Positions 16,388 to 26,001 of a DNA stretch of 58,917 nucleotides are shown here, in pieces. Positions within the stretch are counted from its first letter, which is position 1, and every line of letters begins with the position of its first letter. The notes under the pieces are model-generated. The model saw only the letters and a list, made by a program, of their open reading frames with translations. It ran no database searches and was not told where the DNA came from. The translations under genes and the position numbers were made by a program. This stretch comes from Solirubrobacterales bacterium (GTDB lineage: Bacteria; Actinomycetota; Thermoleophilia; Solirubrobacterales; Solirubrobacteraceae): assembly GCA_027315115.1 (NCBI GenBank), contig DAHUYQ010000043.1, positions 1-58,917 on the forward strand. The letters run 5' to 3'.

Positions 16388-17161
16388 ATGCCCACCCCCC
16401 TCCAAGACATCCTCGCCGAGGCCGATCGCCTCCTGGAGCCCGCCCGCTTCCAGGACTACGGCCCCAACGGCCTCCAGGTCCCCGGTGCCGAGCAGATCTC
16501 CACGCTGGTCACCGGCGTCAGCGCCCACGTCGAGCTCTTCGAGCGCGCGATCGACGCTGACGCCGATCTCATCCTCGTCCACCACGGCCTCTTCTGGGGC
16601 TCCGCCCCCGGCCCCATCGGCCCGCCGATGAAGCGCCGCCTCAAGCTCCTGTTCGACTCCGACACCGCGCTGGCCGCCTACCACCTGCCGCTCGACGCGC
16701 ATCCCGACATCGGCAACAACGCGCTGATCGCCAAGGCGCTCGGCGCCACCGACCTCGCCCCCTTCGCGACCCACCGCAACCAGCACATCGGCTTCATCGC
16801 CACGCTCCCCGGCGAGGGCATCCCGGCCCGCGGCGAGAACGGCCTGCCGGCGCGCGTCGCGGACCTCATGGACCAGCCGCCGCTGGTCTTCGACGCCGGC
16901 CCCGACACCGTCAGGACCGTCGCGATCGTGACCGGCGCCGGCACGCCCCACCTGCCCGAAGCGATCGCGGCCGGCGCCGACGCCTTCATCACCGGCGAGC
17001 CCGCGGAGCGGGCGATGGCCGAAGCCACCGAGGGCGGCATCCACTTCATCGCCGCCGGGCACCACGCGACCGAGACCTTCGGCATCCGCGCGCTCGGGGA
17101 GCACCTGGCGGAGCGCTTCGGCCTGCGCCACCGCTTCATCGACGTCAGAAACCCGATCTGA
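16388..17161 (+). CDS. NIF3-family dinuclear metal-binding protein (YbgI/YqfO type)
   Basis: 257 residues from ATG 16388, the first in-frame start inside the conserved region (MPTPLQDILAEADRLLEP). Family motifs are FQDYGPNGLQVPG, DLILVHHGLFWG (metal-binding His pair), YHLPLDAHPDIGNN, DAFITGE and the C-terminal AGHHATETFG. These residues hold a dinuclear metal centre. Members are sometimes named GTP cyclohydrolase 1 type 2, but the cellular role is unsettled. The length fits the short bacterial form without the inserted PII-like domain. Confidence 0.92.
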   Translation: MPTPLQDILAEADRLLEPARFQDYGPNGLQVPGAEQISTLVTGVSAHVELFERAIDADADLILVHHGLFWGSAPGPIGPPMKRRLKLLFDSDTALAAYHLPLDAHPDIGNNALIAKALGATDLAPFATHRNQHIGFIATLPGEGIPARGENGLPARVADLMDQPPLVFDAGPDTVRTVAIVTGAGTPHLPEAIAAGADAFITGEPAERAMAEATEGGIHFIAAGHHATETFGIRALGEHLAERFGLRHRFIDVRNPI

Positions 17162-17245
17162 CGGGCGCGGGCGCCCGGCACAAGCGGCCGGTCCGCGCCA
17201 GGGGTCGTCGACCGCCGGCCCCAAAATCCCCCATCCACCGCGATG

Positions 17246-17270
17246 CGAAATGTCCGCTTCTGACATTTCG
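17246..17270. promoter_or_regulatory. Inverted repeat upstream of the small HTH gene
   Basis: Perfect 9-bp arms CGAAATGTC and GACATTTCG with a seven-base spacer, about 13 bases upstream of the -35 box below. It could be an operator, or a bidirectional hairpin after the NIF3-family gene; there is no T-run. Confidence 0.5.
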
Positions 17271-17282
17271 GGGAATCCGGCA

Positions 17283-17311
17283 TTGCAGACGTCCGGCGGC
17301 AGCGCTATAGA
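17283..17311 (+). promoter_or_regulatory. Sigma70-type promoter
   Basis: TTGCAG (17283-17288), a 17-base spacer and TATAGA (17306-17311). This leaves a leader of about 40 bases to the small HTH gene, which has an AAGGAG ribosome-binding site. Confidence 0.7.
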
Positions 17312-17354
17312 TAAATGCCATCAGCCACGATCTCAAACGCAGAAGGAGATGCCG

Positions 17355-17540
17355 ATGGCCAATCACCTGACGCCCACCGAGCTGGCGCAAGAAGCCGGCT
17401 TGGAGCGCAAGGAAGTCCTCTCGAAGTGCATCGAGCTCGGTGTGCCCGTCTTCCACGGTCGCATCGACAAGAGCCTCTTCCTCGCGAGCATCCGCGAGGA
17501 GCCCACCCCCAGCAAACGGCCGGTAGCGCTCAGCAGCTAA
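17355..17540 (+). CDS. Small HTH-like protein
   Basis: 61 residues from ATG 17355; an AGAAGGAG ribosome-binding site seven bases upstream decides this over the ATG at 17349. The sequence HLTPTELAQEAGLERKEVLS followed by KCIELGVPVFHGRIDKSLF resembles a minimal MerR-like or IF2-N-type helical domain that binds nucleic acid. Its own promoter precedes it. Partner and target unknown. Confidence 0.72.
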   Translation: MANHLTPTELAQEAGLERKEVLSKCIELGVPVFHGRIDKSLFLASIREEPTPSKRPVALSS

Positions 17541-17764
17541 AGACACGCGGGGCGCCCTCGCCGCGCGCAAGCCTCTCCCGAACATAGCCACGCAGGGTCC
17601 GATCGCCTCGCTGGACGGGGTCGGGGTCGGCGCGTCCTCCCTCTCGGCTGGACCGCATCCCCGCCCGCGTGCGATGCTTACCGCTGCCGTGGCCTGGCTT
17701 CAGGCCGAAGGCATAACATCACTGCCAGCAAGCCCATTCAACTCGCCTGTCGAGGAGGAGAGTC

Positions 17765-19558
17765 ATGGAGGCCAGCACCGCGCCCACGAGCGCAACCAAG
17801 ACGATCGCGGGATTGATGCCCGCGGCGGCCGCCGCGCATGGCGAGCAGGTCGCGATCCGTTACAAGCGCGACGGCGCGTGGCACGACGTGAGCTGCAACG
17901 AGCTGGCGGGGATCGCGGAGGAGGTCGGCCTCGGCCTGATCGACCTCGGCGTCCAGGCTGGGGAGCGGGTCTGCATCCTGGCCAACACGCGCCCCGAGTG
18001 GTCCTACGCCGACATGGGCGCCACCGAGGCGGGCACGGTGGTGGTCCCGATCTACCAGACCAACTCGCCGGAGGAGTGCGAGTGGGTGATCGCCGACTCC
18101 GGCGCCTGCGCGATCTTCTGCGAGGACGAGAGCCAGCTCGCCAAGATCGCCGAGATCCGCGAGCGGGTGCCGAGCCTTCGTCACGTGATCGTCTTCGACC
18201 CGCCGGCGGGCGAGCCGCCGCTGCCGGCGATCAGCCTCCAGGAGCTGCGCGAGCGCGGGCGTGGGCACGCGCCGGCCGAGCTTGAGGCGCGCCGCACGGC
18301 GGTCAAGCCCGAGGACCCGTTCACGATCATCTACACCTCCGGCACCACCGGCCCGCCGAAGGGGTGCGTGCTCACCCACGGCAACTACCGGGCGATCCTG
18401 GACATGGTGGAGGACCGCGGCTCGCTGGACAGCAACGCCGAAGACGTCGTCTACCTCTACCTCCCCCTCGCGCACTCCTTCGCGCTGCTGCTGCAGCTCG
18501 TCGTCTTCGACCTCGGCGTCACGCTCGCCTACTTCGGCGGGGACACCAAGCAGATCATCGTCGAGCTCTCCGAGGTCAAACCGACCTATCTGCCCTCGGT
18601 GCCGCGGGTCTTCGAGAAGATCTACACGCTGGTCTCCGCCAACGTCGAGCCCGAGCAGCTCGCGAAGGCCACGGCCGTCGGGATGAAGGTCAGGGAGCTG
18701 GAGCTGCGGGGCGAGCCGATCCCGGAGGAGCTGAAGGCGCCCTTCGCGGAGGCCGACGAGCGCCTGTTCAAGAACGTGCGCGCGGCCTTCGGCGGCCGGC
18801 TGCGCGAGGCCGTCAGCGGGGCGGCGCCGATCGCCAAGGAGATCCTCGAATTCTTCTTCGCCTGCGGGGTGCCGGTGATGGAGGGCTACGGCATGACAGA
18901 GACCGCCACCGCGGCCACGACGTCCACGCCCACCGAGCACCGCTTCGGCAGCGTCGGCAAGCCGCTGCCCGGCGTGGAGGTCAAGATCGCCGATGACGGC
19001 GAGCTGCTGATCAAGGGGCCGAACATCTTCTCCGGCTACTACGGCCGTAAGGACACCGGCTTCGGCGCGGTCGTGGACGGGTGGCTGCACACCGGCGACC
19101 TCGGGCGCATCGACGATGACGGCTTCGTCTACATCGTCGGCCGCAAGAAGGACATCATCATCACCGCCGGCGGCAAGAACCTCACGCCCGCCAACATCGA
19201 GAACGACATGAAGCAGTGCCGCTGGGTCTCCCAGGCCGTGATGCACGGCGACAAGCGGCCCTACCCGGTGCTGCTGATCACGCTCGACGAGGAGGAGATC
19301 CTGCCCTGGGCGCAGGGGCAGGGGCTGCCGGGCGACCTGGACGCGCTGGCCACCGAGCCGCAGGTCGTGGCGATGATCCAGGCCGAGATGGACCGGGTCA
19401 ACGAGCGCTACGCGCAGGTGGAGCGCGTCAAGCGCTTCGCGATCCTGCCGCGCGACCTCTCCCAGGAGACCGGCGAGCTGACGCCGACCCTGAAGGTCAA
19501 GCGCAACGTCGTGGCCGAGAAGTACGCGGACGTGCTCGAGTCTCTGTATGAAGAGTGA
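17765..19558 (+). CDS. Long-chain acyl-CoA synthetase (AMP-forming)
   Basis: 597 residues with a strong GAGGAGGAG ribosome-binding site. It belongs to the ANL superfamily: the P-loop IIYTSGTTGPPKG (about residue 180), the A5 motif EGYGMTETATAA, A7 DGWLHTGDLGRID, and the A10 lysine region near TGELTPTLKVKRN. It activates fatty acids to acyl-AMP and then acyl-CoA. The length and YPVLLITLDEEE block match the FadD15-like branch of actinobacteria. No adjacent lipid operon is visible. Confidence 0.93.
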   Translation: MEASTAPTSATKTIAGLMPAAAAAHGEQVAIRYKRDGAWHDVSCNELAGIAEEVGLGLIDLGVQAGERVCILANTRPEWSYADMGATEAGTVVVPIYQTNSPEECEWVIADSGACAIFCEDESQLAKIAEIRERVPSLRHVIVFDPPAGEPPLPAISLQELRERGRGHAPAELEARRTAVKPEDPFTIIYTSGTTGPPKGCVLTHGNYRAILDMVEDRGSLDSNAEDVVYLYLPLAHSFALLLQLVVFDLGVTLAYFGGDTKQIIVELSEVKPTYLPSVPRVFEKIYTLVSANVEPEQLAKATAVGMKVRELELRGEPIPEELKAPFAEADERLFKNVRAAFGGRLREAVSGAAPIAKEILEFFFACGVPVMEGYGMTETATAATTSTPTEHRFGSVGKPLPGVEVKIADDGELLIKGPNIFSGYYGRKDTGFGAVVDGWLHTGDLGRIDDDGFVYIVGRKKDIIITAGGKNLTPANIENDMKQCRWVSQAVMHGDKRPYPVLLITLDEEEILPWAQGQGLPGDLDALATEPQVVAMIQAEMDRVNERYAQVERVKRFAILPRDLSQETGELTPTLKVKRNVVAEKYADVLESLYEE

Positions 19559-19634
19559 GGAAGGCCTGTTTGGCCGGCCGCGGGCGCCGCGCTAGCGTAT
19601 GAAGGGAAACCGCCCCACAAAAGGGAGCTGAGGA

Positions 19635-20117
19635 ATGCGAAGCGATCCAAGTGACACCGGTGGGCTGTTCGTCGGACGGCGGCCTGGAACTGGGCCGCTG
19701 CGCTTCCGCGGCACTCCCGAGCGCGGGGACGAGAAGCGACAGCGCGCCGACGCCGGCTTGGCCAACGCGATGTGGGCAGGGATGGTGCTGCTCAGCCTGC
19801 TCTGCTGGGGGCCGATCCCGCTCGCCTGCCTTTGGGTCGGCGCGCACGTCAACTCGGCGCTCGGCAACATCAGCCTCGGCATCCTCTCGGCGTTCATCAC
19901 GCTCGGCGTGCTGCTGTTCGGCACCCTGGCGCTGCTGCGCCGGCTCGACTACGCCTGGATCCTGGTGCGCCGGGCCGCCGGGCACGACCAGCGCAACGGC
20001 GCGCTCGCGCGGATCTTCGCGGTGGCCGCGGTGGTCTGCGGCAGCGCCTTCGTGATCTGGCTGCTGCTGATCCACGGGCCCGGCTCGAGCGTCGCCCCGA
20101 ACAATCAGTACCAGTGA
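19635..20117 (+). CDS. Membrane protein of unknown function
   Basis: 160 residues. About 45 residues of soluble Gly/Arg-rich N-terminus are followed by three hydrophobic segments (MWAGMVLLSLLCWGPIPLAC; ISLGILSAFITLGVLLFGTL; IFAVAAVVCGSAFVIWLLL). It sits 4 bases upstream of the aminotransferase gene, so the two are probably co-transcribed. An AAAAGGGAG ribosome-binding site precedes the ATG. Confidence 0.8.
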   Translation: MRSDPSDTGGLFVGRRPGTGPLRFRGTPERGDEKRQRADAGLANAMWAGMVLLSLLCWGPIPLACLWVGAHVNSALGNISLGILSAFITLGVLLFGTLALLRRLDYAWILVRRAAGHDQRNGALARIFAVAAVVCGSAFVIWLLLIHGPGSSVAPNNQYQ

Positions 20118-20121
20118 TCGA

Positions 20122-21246
20122 ATGGGCCTGCTCGACTACTACCGTCAGTTCGACGCGCTCACCGAGGAGGAGATCAACAGTGGCCTTCGCCAGGAGGCCG
20201 CCGAGAAGCGAGCGCTGGAACTGATGCGCGTTGAGACCCTGGACCTCTCCCAGACGACCTGGCCCGATCCGCCGCACGCCGACGTGGTGAGCGCGGTGAC
20301 CTTCGTCGCCCGGCGCGGCATGCACCGCTATCCGCGCGAATCGGAGCTCGCGAGCGAGCTCGCGCATCGACTCGGCGTGCCCGCCGAGAGGATCGCGATC
20401 GGCAACGGGGCCTCCGAGCTGCTGCAGGCGGCGACCTGCGCTCTGATCCGGCCGGGGCAGGCGCTGCTGACCCCCTGGCCGAGCCACCCGCTCTTCCCGA
20501 CGATCGCGCGGCGCGCGCACGGCGTCGCGGTGCCGGTGAGCGAGCGCGACCCGCGGGCGCTGCTGGCCGCCGCCGCCGAGCACGACACGCGCGTGATCGC
20601 GCTTGCCAGCCCGAACGACCCGACCGGGGAGATGATCGGCGCCGCGCAGCTTGAGGCTCTGCTCGACGGCCTGCCCGAGACGGTCGCGGTGCTGCTCGAC
20701 GAGTCGCTGATCGAGTACGCGGACCCGGCGGCGCAGCGCGCTTCGCTGGCGCTGCTGGAGCGCCATCCGCGGCTGCTCGTCTTCCGCAGCTTCTCCAAGG
20801 CATGGGGGCTCGCCGGCCTGCGCTGCGGGTATGTGATCGGCGGCCCCGGCGCGGAGAGCGTGCTGGCCGAGCTTGCGCCCGAGCACGGTGTCAGCGAGCT
20901 CGCCCAGGCCGCCGCGCTGGAGGCGCTGCGGGCGTGCTCGCGTCAGGTCGAGCGTCGCGCCAAGGTCGTGGCGCAGCAGCGCTCCGCACTGACAGAGGCG
21001 CTGCGCGAGCGGGGGCTGCAGGTCGCCGACAGCGAAGCGAACTTCCTGTGGGTCGCCCATCCGCAGATGCCGGGCGGCGAGCTCTCGGCGCGTCTTGCGG
21101 AGTCGGGCGTGCTGGTGGCCGCGGGCGCGCCGTTGGGCGAGCCCTCGCACGTGCGGATCACCGTGCGCGACCAGGCGGCCACAGACCGGCTCCTGAGCGC
21201 CCTGGACGCCGCGTTCGCGCAGGCGGCGGCACGCGGCGAGAGCTGA
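20122..21246 (+). CDS. Histidinol-phosphate aminotransferase-like PLP enzyme
   Basis: 374 residues, fold-type I class I/II aminotransferase. Visible landmarks are MHRYPRESELASELAHRLGV, IAIGNGASELLQAA (PLP phosphate site), ALASPNDPTGEM, LLDESLIEYAD (Asp binding the PLP ring nitrogen) and SFSKAWGLAGLRCGY, whose Lys forms the Schiff base. The overall layout is HisC-like, but it is isolated from other his genes, so the substrate may differ (for example an aromatic or phosphonate amino acid). Confidence 0.85.
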   Translation: MGLLDYYRQFDALTEEEINSGLRQEAAEKRALELMRVETLDLSQTTWPDPPHADVVSAVTFVARRGMHRYPRESELASELAHRLGVPAERIAIGNGASELLQAATCALIRPGQALLTPWPSHPLFPTIARRAHGVAVPVSERDPRALLAAAAEHDTRVIALASPNDPTGEMIGAAQLEALLDGLPETVAVLLDESLIEYADPAAQRASLALLERHPRLLVFRSFSKAWGLAGLRCGYVIGGPGAESVLAELAPEHGVSELAQAAALEALRACSRQVERRAKVVAQQRSALTEALRERGLQVADSEANFLWVAHPQMPGGELSARLAESGVLVAAGAPLGEPSHVRITVRDQAATDRLLSALDAAFAQAAARGES

Positions 21247-21337
21247 CGGCGGGGCCGGCGGCGGCGGCCGCAAGGCCCGACGGCGCAACGCGCGGGCCAC
21301 GCCACGACGACGCAGGACCGCGGCCGACGCCGCCCCC

Positions 21338-22549
21338 TCAGCGCAGCATGCCGGCCGCCATGCCGAGGATGCCGCGCCTGCGGCCCTCGGCTTGGGTCTC
21401 TTCGTCGAAGCGGCCGATCACGCGGCGCACGCGCTCGGCGGAGATCTCGATGCCGTGGCGCTCGAAGACTTCGCGGTAGGTCTCGTACTCGCCCGAGAGG
21501 TGCCTGGCCACCGACTCGAAGCCGTGCCTTGCGATCTCCACGCGCGAGGTGAAGTTCATGATCGAGGTCTCGAACATCAGACGATCGTTTGCCTGCGGCT
21601 CGATCAGGACGATGTCAACCCCTGGATAGCGCTCCTGCCAAAGCTCCGCCATGCCGTGCAGGCGCCGGTACGCCAGCATCTTGAAGGCCTGGTAGCCGAC
21701 CTTCGGGAACCCCATGTCGGAGATCCGCCTGGCTCTGACGCCGCCGATCGTGCGCACCCTCTCGTCGAAGTTGTTGCGATAGGGCACGATCGGGTTGATC
21801 ACGATCACCAGCTTGGCGCCGGCCTCCACCGCGACGTCCAGGTTCGTGGTCGAGACGATGCCGCCGTCCACGTACTCGCGATCGCCGATCCTGACGGGCG
21901 CGTAGACCATCGGCAGCGCGGTGGAGGCCCGCACCGCCGTGGAGATCGGCACCTCGTCGTAGCCGGGCTGGCCGAAGACCACCCGCTCGCAGGTGTCCAG
22001 GTCGGTCGCGGTGATGTAGAGATCGTGCTTGCAGGCCCTGAAGTCGTCCGGCATCTCGCGGTCGGCCAGCACGCGCTGCAGGTAGCGCTCCAGCCCCGCG
22101 CCGTTGTAGAGGCCGGGAGGCAGCACCTCGGCAAGGCCGATCACCAGGTCCATCATCGAGGTCTGTCCGCGCTGCAGCATGATCCGCCGTCCCAGCGAGA
22201 GCAGATGGGCCGGCAGCATCACGCCGCGCCGCGCGAGCTCGAAGACGTTCAGACGCAGCAAGTCCTGCAGGTTGATCTCGCGGAAGGGCTGGTCGTCCTC
22301 GCGCGTGACCGCGCGCATCATTTCCTCCGGGGTGATCTCGTTGGCGCACAGCGCGGCGATGAACGACCCCGCGGAGGTGCCGACGTAGAGGTCGAAGTCG
22401 TTGACCGACATCCCCTGCGCGAGCAGGTCGAGCGCGCGCAGAGCGCCGATCTCGTAGACCCCTCCGGTGAAGCCGCCGCCACCGAGCACAAGCGCGGTCT
22501 TATCCGGCTTGGCCTTGGCCGACGGTTCCAGCTTGACAACGTTGCCCAT
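21338..22549 (-). CDS. Patatin-like phospholipase
   Basis: 403 residues. Patatin core: the oxyanion loop LVLGGGGFTGGVYEIGALRA, the nucleophile elbow VGTSAGSFIAALC (catalytic Ser) and the DGGIVSTTNLDVA segment with the catalytic Asp. Such proteins hydrolyse acyl groups of phospholipids. There is a helical insert (residues 95-150) and a roughly 100-residue C-terminal extension with ARHGFESVARHLSGEYETYR. It is divergent from the carboxypeptidase gene, with 48 bases between the starts. Confidence 0.9.
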   Translation of the reverse strand: MGNVVKLEPSAKAKPDKTALVLGGGGFTGGVYEIGALRALDLLAQGMSVNDFDLYVGTSAGSFIAALCANEITPEEMMRAVTREDDQPFREINLQDLLRLNVFELARRGVMLPAHLLSLGRRIMLQRGQTSMMDLVIGLAEVLPPGLYNGAGLERYLQRVLADREMPDDFRACKHDLYITATDLDTCERVVFGQPGYDEVPISTAVRASTALPMVYAPVRIGDREYVDGGIVSTTNLDVAVEAGAKLVIVINPIVPYRNNFDERVRTIGGVRARRISDMGFPKVGYQAFKMLAYRRLHGMAELWQERYPGVDIVLIEPQANDRLMFETSIMNFTSRVEIARHGFESVARHLSGEYETYREVFERHGIEISAERVRRVIGRFDEETQAEGRRRGILGMAAGMLR

Positions 22550-22597
22550 GTGTCTTCATTGTACGTGCGGTTGCGGTCAGCTCGGACAATAGGAGTC

Positions 22598-23881
22598 ATG
22601 GCGCTGCCCGGCCGGGCGCGGCTCGCAGCGGCAGGCGCGCTTGCGCTCGCGCTGAGCCTCGCCACCATGGCCAACGCCGCCCCGCACGCCTCGCCGGCCG
22701 GAAGCGGACCGGCCGCGCTGAGCGCCTCGCTCTCCCACCAGATGGCGATCGCCGGCCGCTTCTCCGGCGCCTACGTCTACGACATCACCGCCGGCAAGGC
22801 GCTCTTCTCGCAGCGCGCCGGCCAGCTTCGCCCGCCCGCCTCCGTGGAGAAGCTCTACACCTCCACGACCGCGCTGATCAAGATGGGCCCGCAGGCGCGG
22901 CTGACCACGACCGTCTACGGCACCGGCAGGATGGGGCCGGGCGGCGTCTGGGAGGGCAGCATCTACCTGCGGGGCGGCGGCGATCCGACGTTCGGCTCCG
23001 GCGCGTTCATCGGGGCGCGCTACGGCGGCCAGGGCGCAAGCGTCTCCACCCTGGTGGCGCAGCTCGACCACGACGGCATCCACCGCATAACCGGCAAGGT
23101 GCTCGGCGACGAGAGCTGGCTCGACTCGCTGCGTGGAGAGCCCTCCAGCGGCTACGCCTTCGACCCGTGGCTGGAAGGCGTGCTCTCCGGCCTGGCCTTC
23201 AACCGCGGCGAAAGCGGCTCCTTCCACGGCCCGCACGCGCCGGCCGCCTACGCGGCGCGGCAGCTTCTGCTCGGCCTGGGACGCTCACACGTCACCGTCG
23301 CGGGTGGCAGCGGCGAAGCGCGCTCGCCGACGCCCAAGGGCGCGCGCGTGCTGGCCTCCGTGCAGTCACCGCCGCTCTCCACGCTGCTCGGGCTGATGCT
23401 GCCGCCCTCCGACAACTTCTTCGCCGAGACGCTGATCAAGGACCTCGGCGCCCTCTACGGCGGCGGCGGCAGCACCGTCGACGGCGCCGCCGTGGTCAGG
23501 GCGACGATCGCCGGGCTCGGGCTCGGGCTGCACCCCCACATCCTCGACGGCTCCGGCCTCTCCCCCGAAGACCACACCTCCCCCGAACAGGTGGTGAGCC
23601 TGCTGCGCTACCTCTCGGGCACCGGCTACGGCCGGATACTGCGCGACGATCTCGCGGTCGCGGGCCGCAGCGGCACGCTCCAAGACCGGATGCGCCACAC
23701 CTACGCCGAAGGCCACTGCCAGGCCAAGACCGGGACGCTCACCGGCGTCTCCAACCTCGCCGGCTACTGCGACGCGCGCGACGGGCACCTGATCGCCTTC
23801 GCGTTCTTCGACGACAACATCGCGATCGAAGAGGCGCACGTCATCCAGGACGCGATGGCGGAGTCGATCGCCAACCTCTGA
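22598..23881 (+). CDS. dacB: D-alanyl-D-alanine carboxypeptidase / endopeptidase (PBP4 type)
   Basis: 427 residues from ATG 22598. An N-terminal signal sequence (RLAAAGALALALSLATMANA) is followed by the serine-peptidase S13 motifs: PPASVEKLYT (SxxK), PPSDNFFAE (SxN as SDN) and CQAKTGTLTGVSNLAGY (KTG). It acts outside the membrane, trimming or cutting peptidoglycan crosslinks. AGGAG lies only two bases before the ATG, a tight spacing. Confidence 0.92.
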   Translation: MALPGRARLAAAGALALALSLATMANAAPHASPAGSGPAALSASLSHQMAIAGRFSGAYVYDITAGKALFSQRAGQLRPPASVEKLYTSTTALIKMGPQARLTTTVYGTGRMGPGGVWEGSIYLRGGGDPTFGSGAFIGARYGGQGASVSTLVAQLDHDGIHRITGKVLGDESWLDSLRGEPSSGYAFDPWLEGVLSGLAFNRGESGSFHGPHAPAAYAARQLLLGLGRSHVTVAGGSGEARSPTPKGARVLASVQSPPLSTLLGLMLPPSDNFFAETLIKDLGALYGGGGSTVDGAAVVRATIAGLGLGLHPHILDGSGLSPEDHTSPEQVVSLLRYLSGTGYGRILRDDLAVAGRSGTLQDRMRHTYAEGHCQAKTGTLTGVSNLAGYCDARDGHLIAFAFFDDNIAIEEAHVIQDAMAESIANL

Positions 23882-23961
23882 GGGGCCGGCGGGCCAGGCT
23901 CGCGCAGGGCGGAATCGCGCGCCGCGCACGGCCAGGCGCCGCCCTGCGGCATGTGACCTGC

Positions 23962-26001
23962 CTACTGCCCGAGCAGCGCCTTCAGCCCCGCTTCGTCGAT
24001 CACCGGCACCTCCAGCCGCTGCGCCTTCTCCAGCTTGGAGCCCGGCCGCTCGCCCGCCACCACGTAGTCGGTCTTCTTGGAGACCGCGCTGACGACGCGC
24101 CCGCCGGCGGCGAGGATCAGCTCGCTCGCGTGCTCCCGGGACCAGTGCGGCAGCGTGCCCGTCAGCACCAGGCTCTTGCCGGCCAGCGGCCCCTCCCCGG
24201 GGGGCGGGCCCTCTTCGGCGAAGCGCAGGCCGATCGCCCGCAGCTCGGCGATCAGCTCCCGCATCTTGGGGTCGGCGAGCTGCGCCACGATCGAGGCGGC
24301 CATCTTCTCGCCGATGCCGGGGGTCTGGGCGATCTGCTGCTCGTCCGCGGCCAGCAGCGCGTCGATCTCACGGAAGCGTTGGGCGAGGTTGCGACCGGTG
24401 ACCTCACCGACCTCCTCTATCCCCAAACCAAACAAGACCCGCCCGAACGGACGGTCCTTGGATGCCTCGATCGACGTGAGCAGATTGGCGGCCGACACCT
24501 CGCCGAAGCCCTCCAGCTCCACGAGCTGCTCGGCGGTGAGCCGGTAGTAGTCGGCCGGCGTCTGGATCAGCCCCTGCTGCTGCAGCAGCGCGACCTGCTT
24601 CTCGCCGAGGCCGTCGATGTCCATCGCGCCGCGCGAGACGAAGTGCTTGAGAAGCTGCCAGCGCCGCTCCGGGCACGCCACGTTCGGGCACTTGGTGAAG
24701 ACGCCCGCCGCCGGCTTGATCGTTGGGGTCTCGCAGAAGGGGCAGCGGCTCGGCGGCAGCGGCCTGGGCGGGCGGTCGTGGCGCTCGACCACATGCGGGG
24801 CCGGCGAGACGACCTGCGGGATCACGTCGCCGGCGCGCAGCACGATCACGTCCTCGCCGGGGCGGATGTCCTTGCGGGCGAGGTCCTCCTCGTTGTGCAG
24901 CGTCGCGAGCTTGATCACCACGCCGCCGACCTGCACGGGCGCAAGCTCCGCATAGGGGTGCAGGTCGCCGAACTTGCCGACGTTCCAGTGCACCGCGCGC
25001 AGATGCGTGACCGCGGTGGTGGGCGGGAACTTCCATGCGACCGCCCACCGCGGCTCGCGGCCGATCGCGCCGAGGCGGCGCTGCAGCTCCAGGTCGTCGA
25101 TCTTCACCACGGCGCCGTCGATCTCGAAGTCGAGCTCGCCGCGCCGCCACTGCCACTCCTCGCATTGGGCGATCGCCTGCTGCTCGTCCTCCAGCAGCTT
25201 GATGTCCCTGTTGACGCGAAAGCCGTGGTCGCGCAGCCACTGCAGCGCCTGCGAGTGGCGCTCGAAGGAGAGGCCCTCGGTGACGCCCACCTGGTAGCAC
25301 CAGATCGACAGTGGCCGCTGCGCGGCGAGCGCCGGGTCGAGCTGGCGGATCGAGCCGGCCGCGGAGTTGCGCGGGTTCATGAACGTCGAGAGGCCCGCCT
25401 CCGCCTGGCGTTCGTTGAGCGCCGTGAAGTCGTGGGTGGACATGTAGATCTCGCCGCGCACCTCCAGCAGCGGCGGCGCGCCCTCCACGTGCAGCGGGAT
25501 CGCGCCGATCGTGCGCAGGTTGTGCGTGACGTCCTCGCCGACCTCGCCGTTGCCGCGCGTGGCGCCGCGCTCCAGCTTGCCGTCGCGGTAGAGCAGGCTG
25601 ATCGCCAGGCCATCGACCTTCGGCTCGACCACGTAGCGGAAGTCGGGCGCCTGGATGCCTTCCCGGGCCAGGTGGGCGCGCATCCGCGAGACCCAGGCGC
25701 GCAGCTCCTCCTCCGAGCGCACGTTCGCCAGAGAGAGCATCGGCTCCAGGTGGCGCACCTTCTCCAGCTTGCTGACCGGCTCGGCGCCGACCCGCTGCGT
25801 GGGCGAGTCGGGGGTGCGCAGGGACGGGTGGCGGCGCTCGAGCTCCCGCAGCTCGTCCATCAGCTCGTCGTAGGCGTCGTCCCCGATCTCGGGGTCATCG
25901 AGCACGTAGTAGCGGTAGGAGTGGTGCTCGATGACCTCGTGCAGCTCCCGGGCGCGCTGCGCGGCCTCCGGCGGAGGCGGCGCCTCCTCCTGCTCGCTCA
26001 C
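23962..26001 (-). CDS. ligA: NAD-dependent DNA ligase
   Basis: 679 residues from the GTG that overlaps the surE stop by four bases. All LigA modules are present in order: the Ia domain (YYVLDDPEIGDDAYDELMDE), the adenylation site VEPKVDGLAISLLYRDG (Lys of KxDG), the OB-fold, the zinc finger (CPFCETP and CPNVACPERR), helix-hairpin-helix repeats and a C-terminal BRCT domain (LAGKSLVLTGTLPHW to the end). It seals nicks in replication and repair. Confidence 0.97.
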   Translation of the reverse strand: MSEQEEAPPPPEAAQRARELHEVIEHHSYRYYVLDDPEIGDDAYDELMDELRELERRHPSLRTPDSPTQRVGAEPVSKLEKVRHLEPMLSLANVRSEEELRAWVSRMRAHLAREGIQAPDFRYVVEPKVDGLAISLLYRDGKLERGATRGNGEVGEDVTHNLRTIGAIPLHVEGAPPLLEVRGEIYMSTHDFTALNERQAEAGLSTFMNPRNSAAGSIRQLDPALAAQRPLSIWCYQVGVTEGLSFERHSQALQWLRDHGFRVNRDIKLLEDEQQAIAQCEEWQWRRGELDFEIDGAVVKIDDLELQRRLGAIGREPRWAVAWKFPPTTAVTHLRAVHWNVGKFGDLHPYAELAPVQVGGVVIKLATLHNEEDLARKDIRPGEDVIVLRAGDVIPQVVSPAPHVVERHDRPPRPLPPSRCPFCETPTIKPAAGVFTKCPNVACPERRWQLLKHFVSRGAMDIDGLGEKQVALLQQQGLIQTPADYYRLTAEQLVELEGFGEVSAANLLTSIEASKDRPFGRVLFGLGIEEVGEVTGRNLAQRFREIDALLAADEQQIAQTPGIGEKMAASIVAQLADPKMRELIAELRAIGLRFAEEGPPPGEGPLAGKSLVLTGTLPHWSREHASELILAAGGRVVSAVSKKTDYVVAGERPGSKLEKAQRLEVPVIDEAGLKALLGQ

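Noticed and set aside
17738..19246. A 502-codon minus-strand frame antisense to the acyl-CoA synthetase
   Set aside because: No recognisable domain; the plus-strand gene has full ANL motifs and a strong ribosome-binding site.
21392..22597. An N-terminal extension of the DacB-type gene
   Set aside because: It lies antisense to the patatin-like gene; the signal peptide begins right after ATG 22598.
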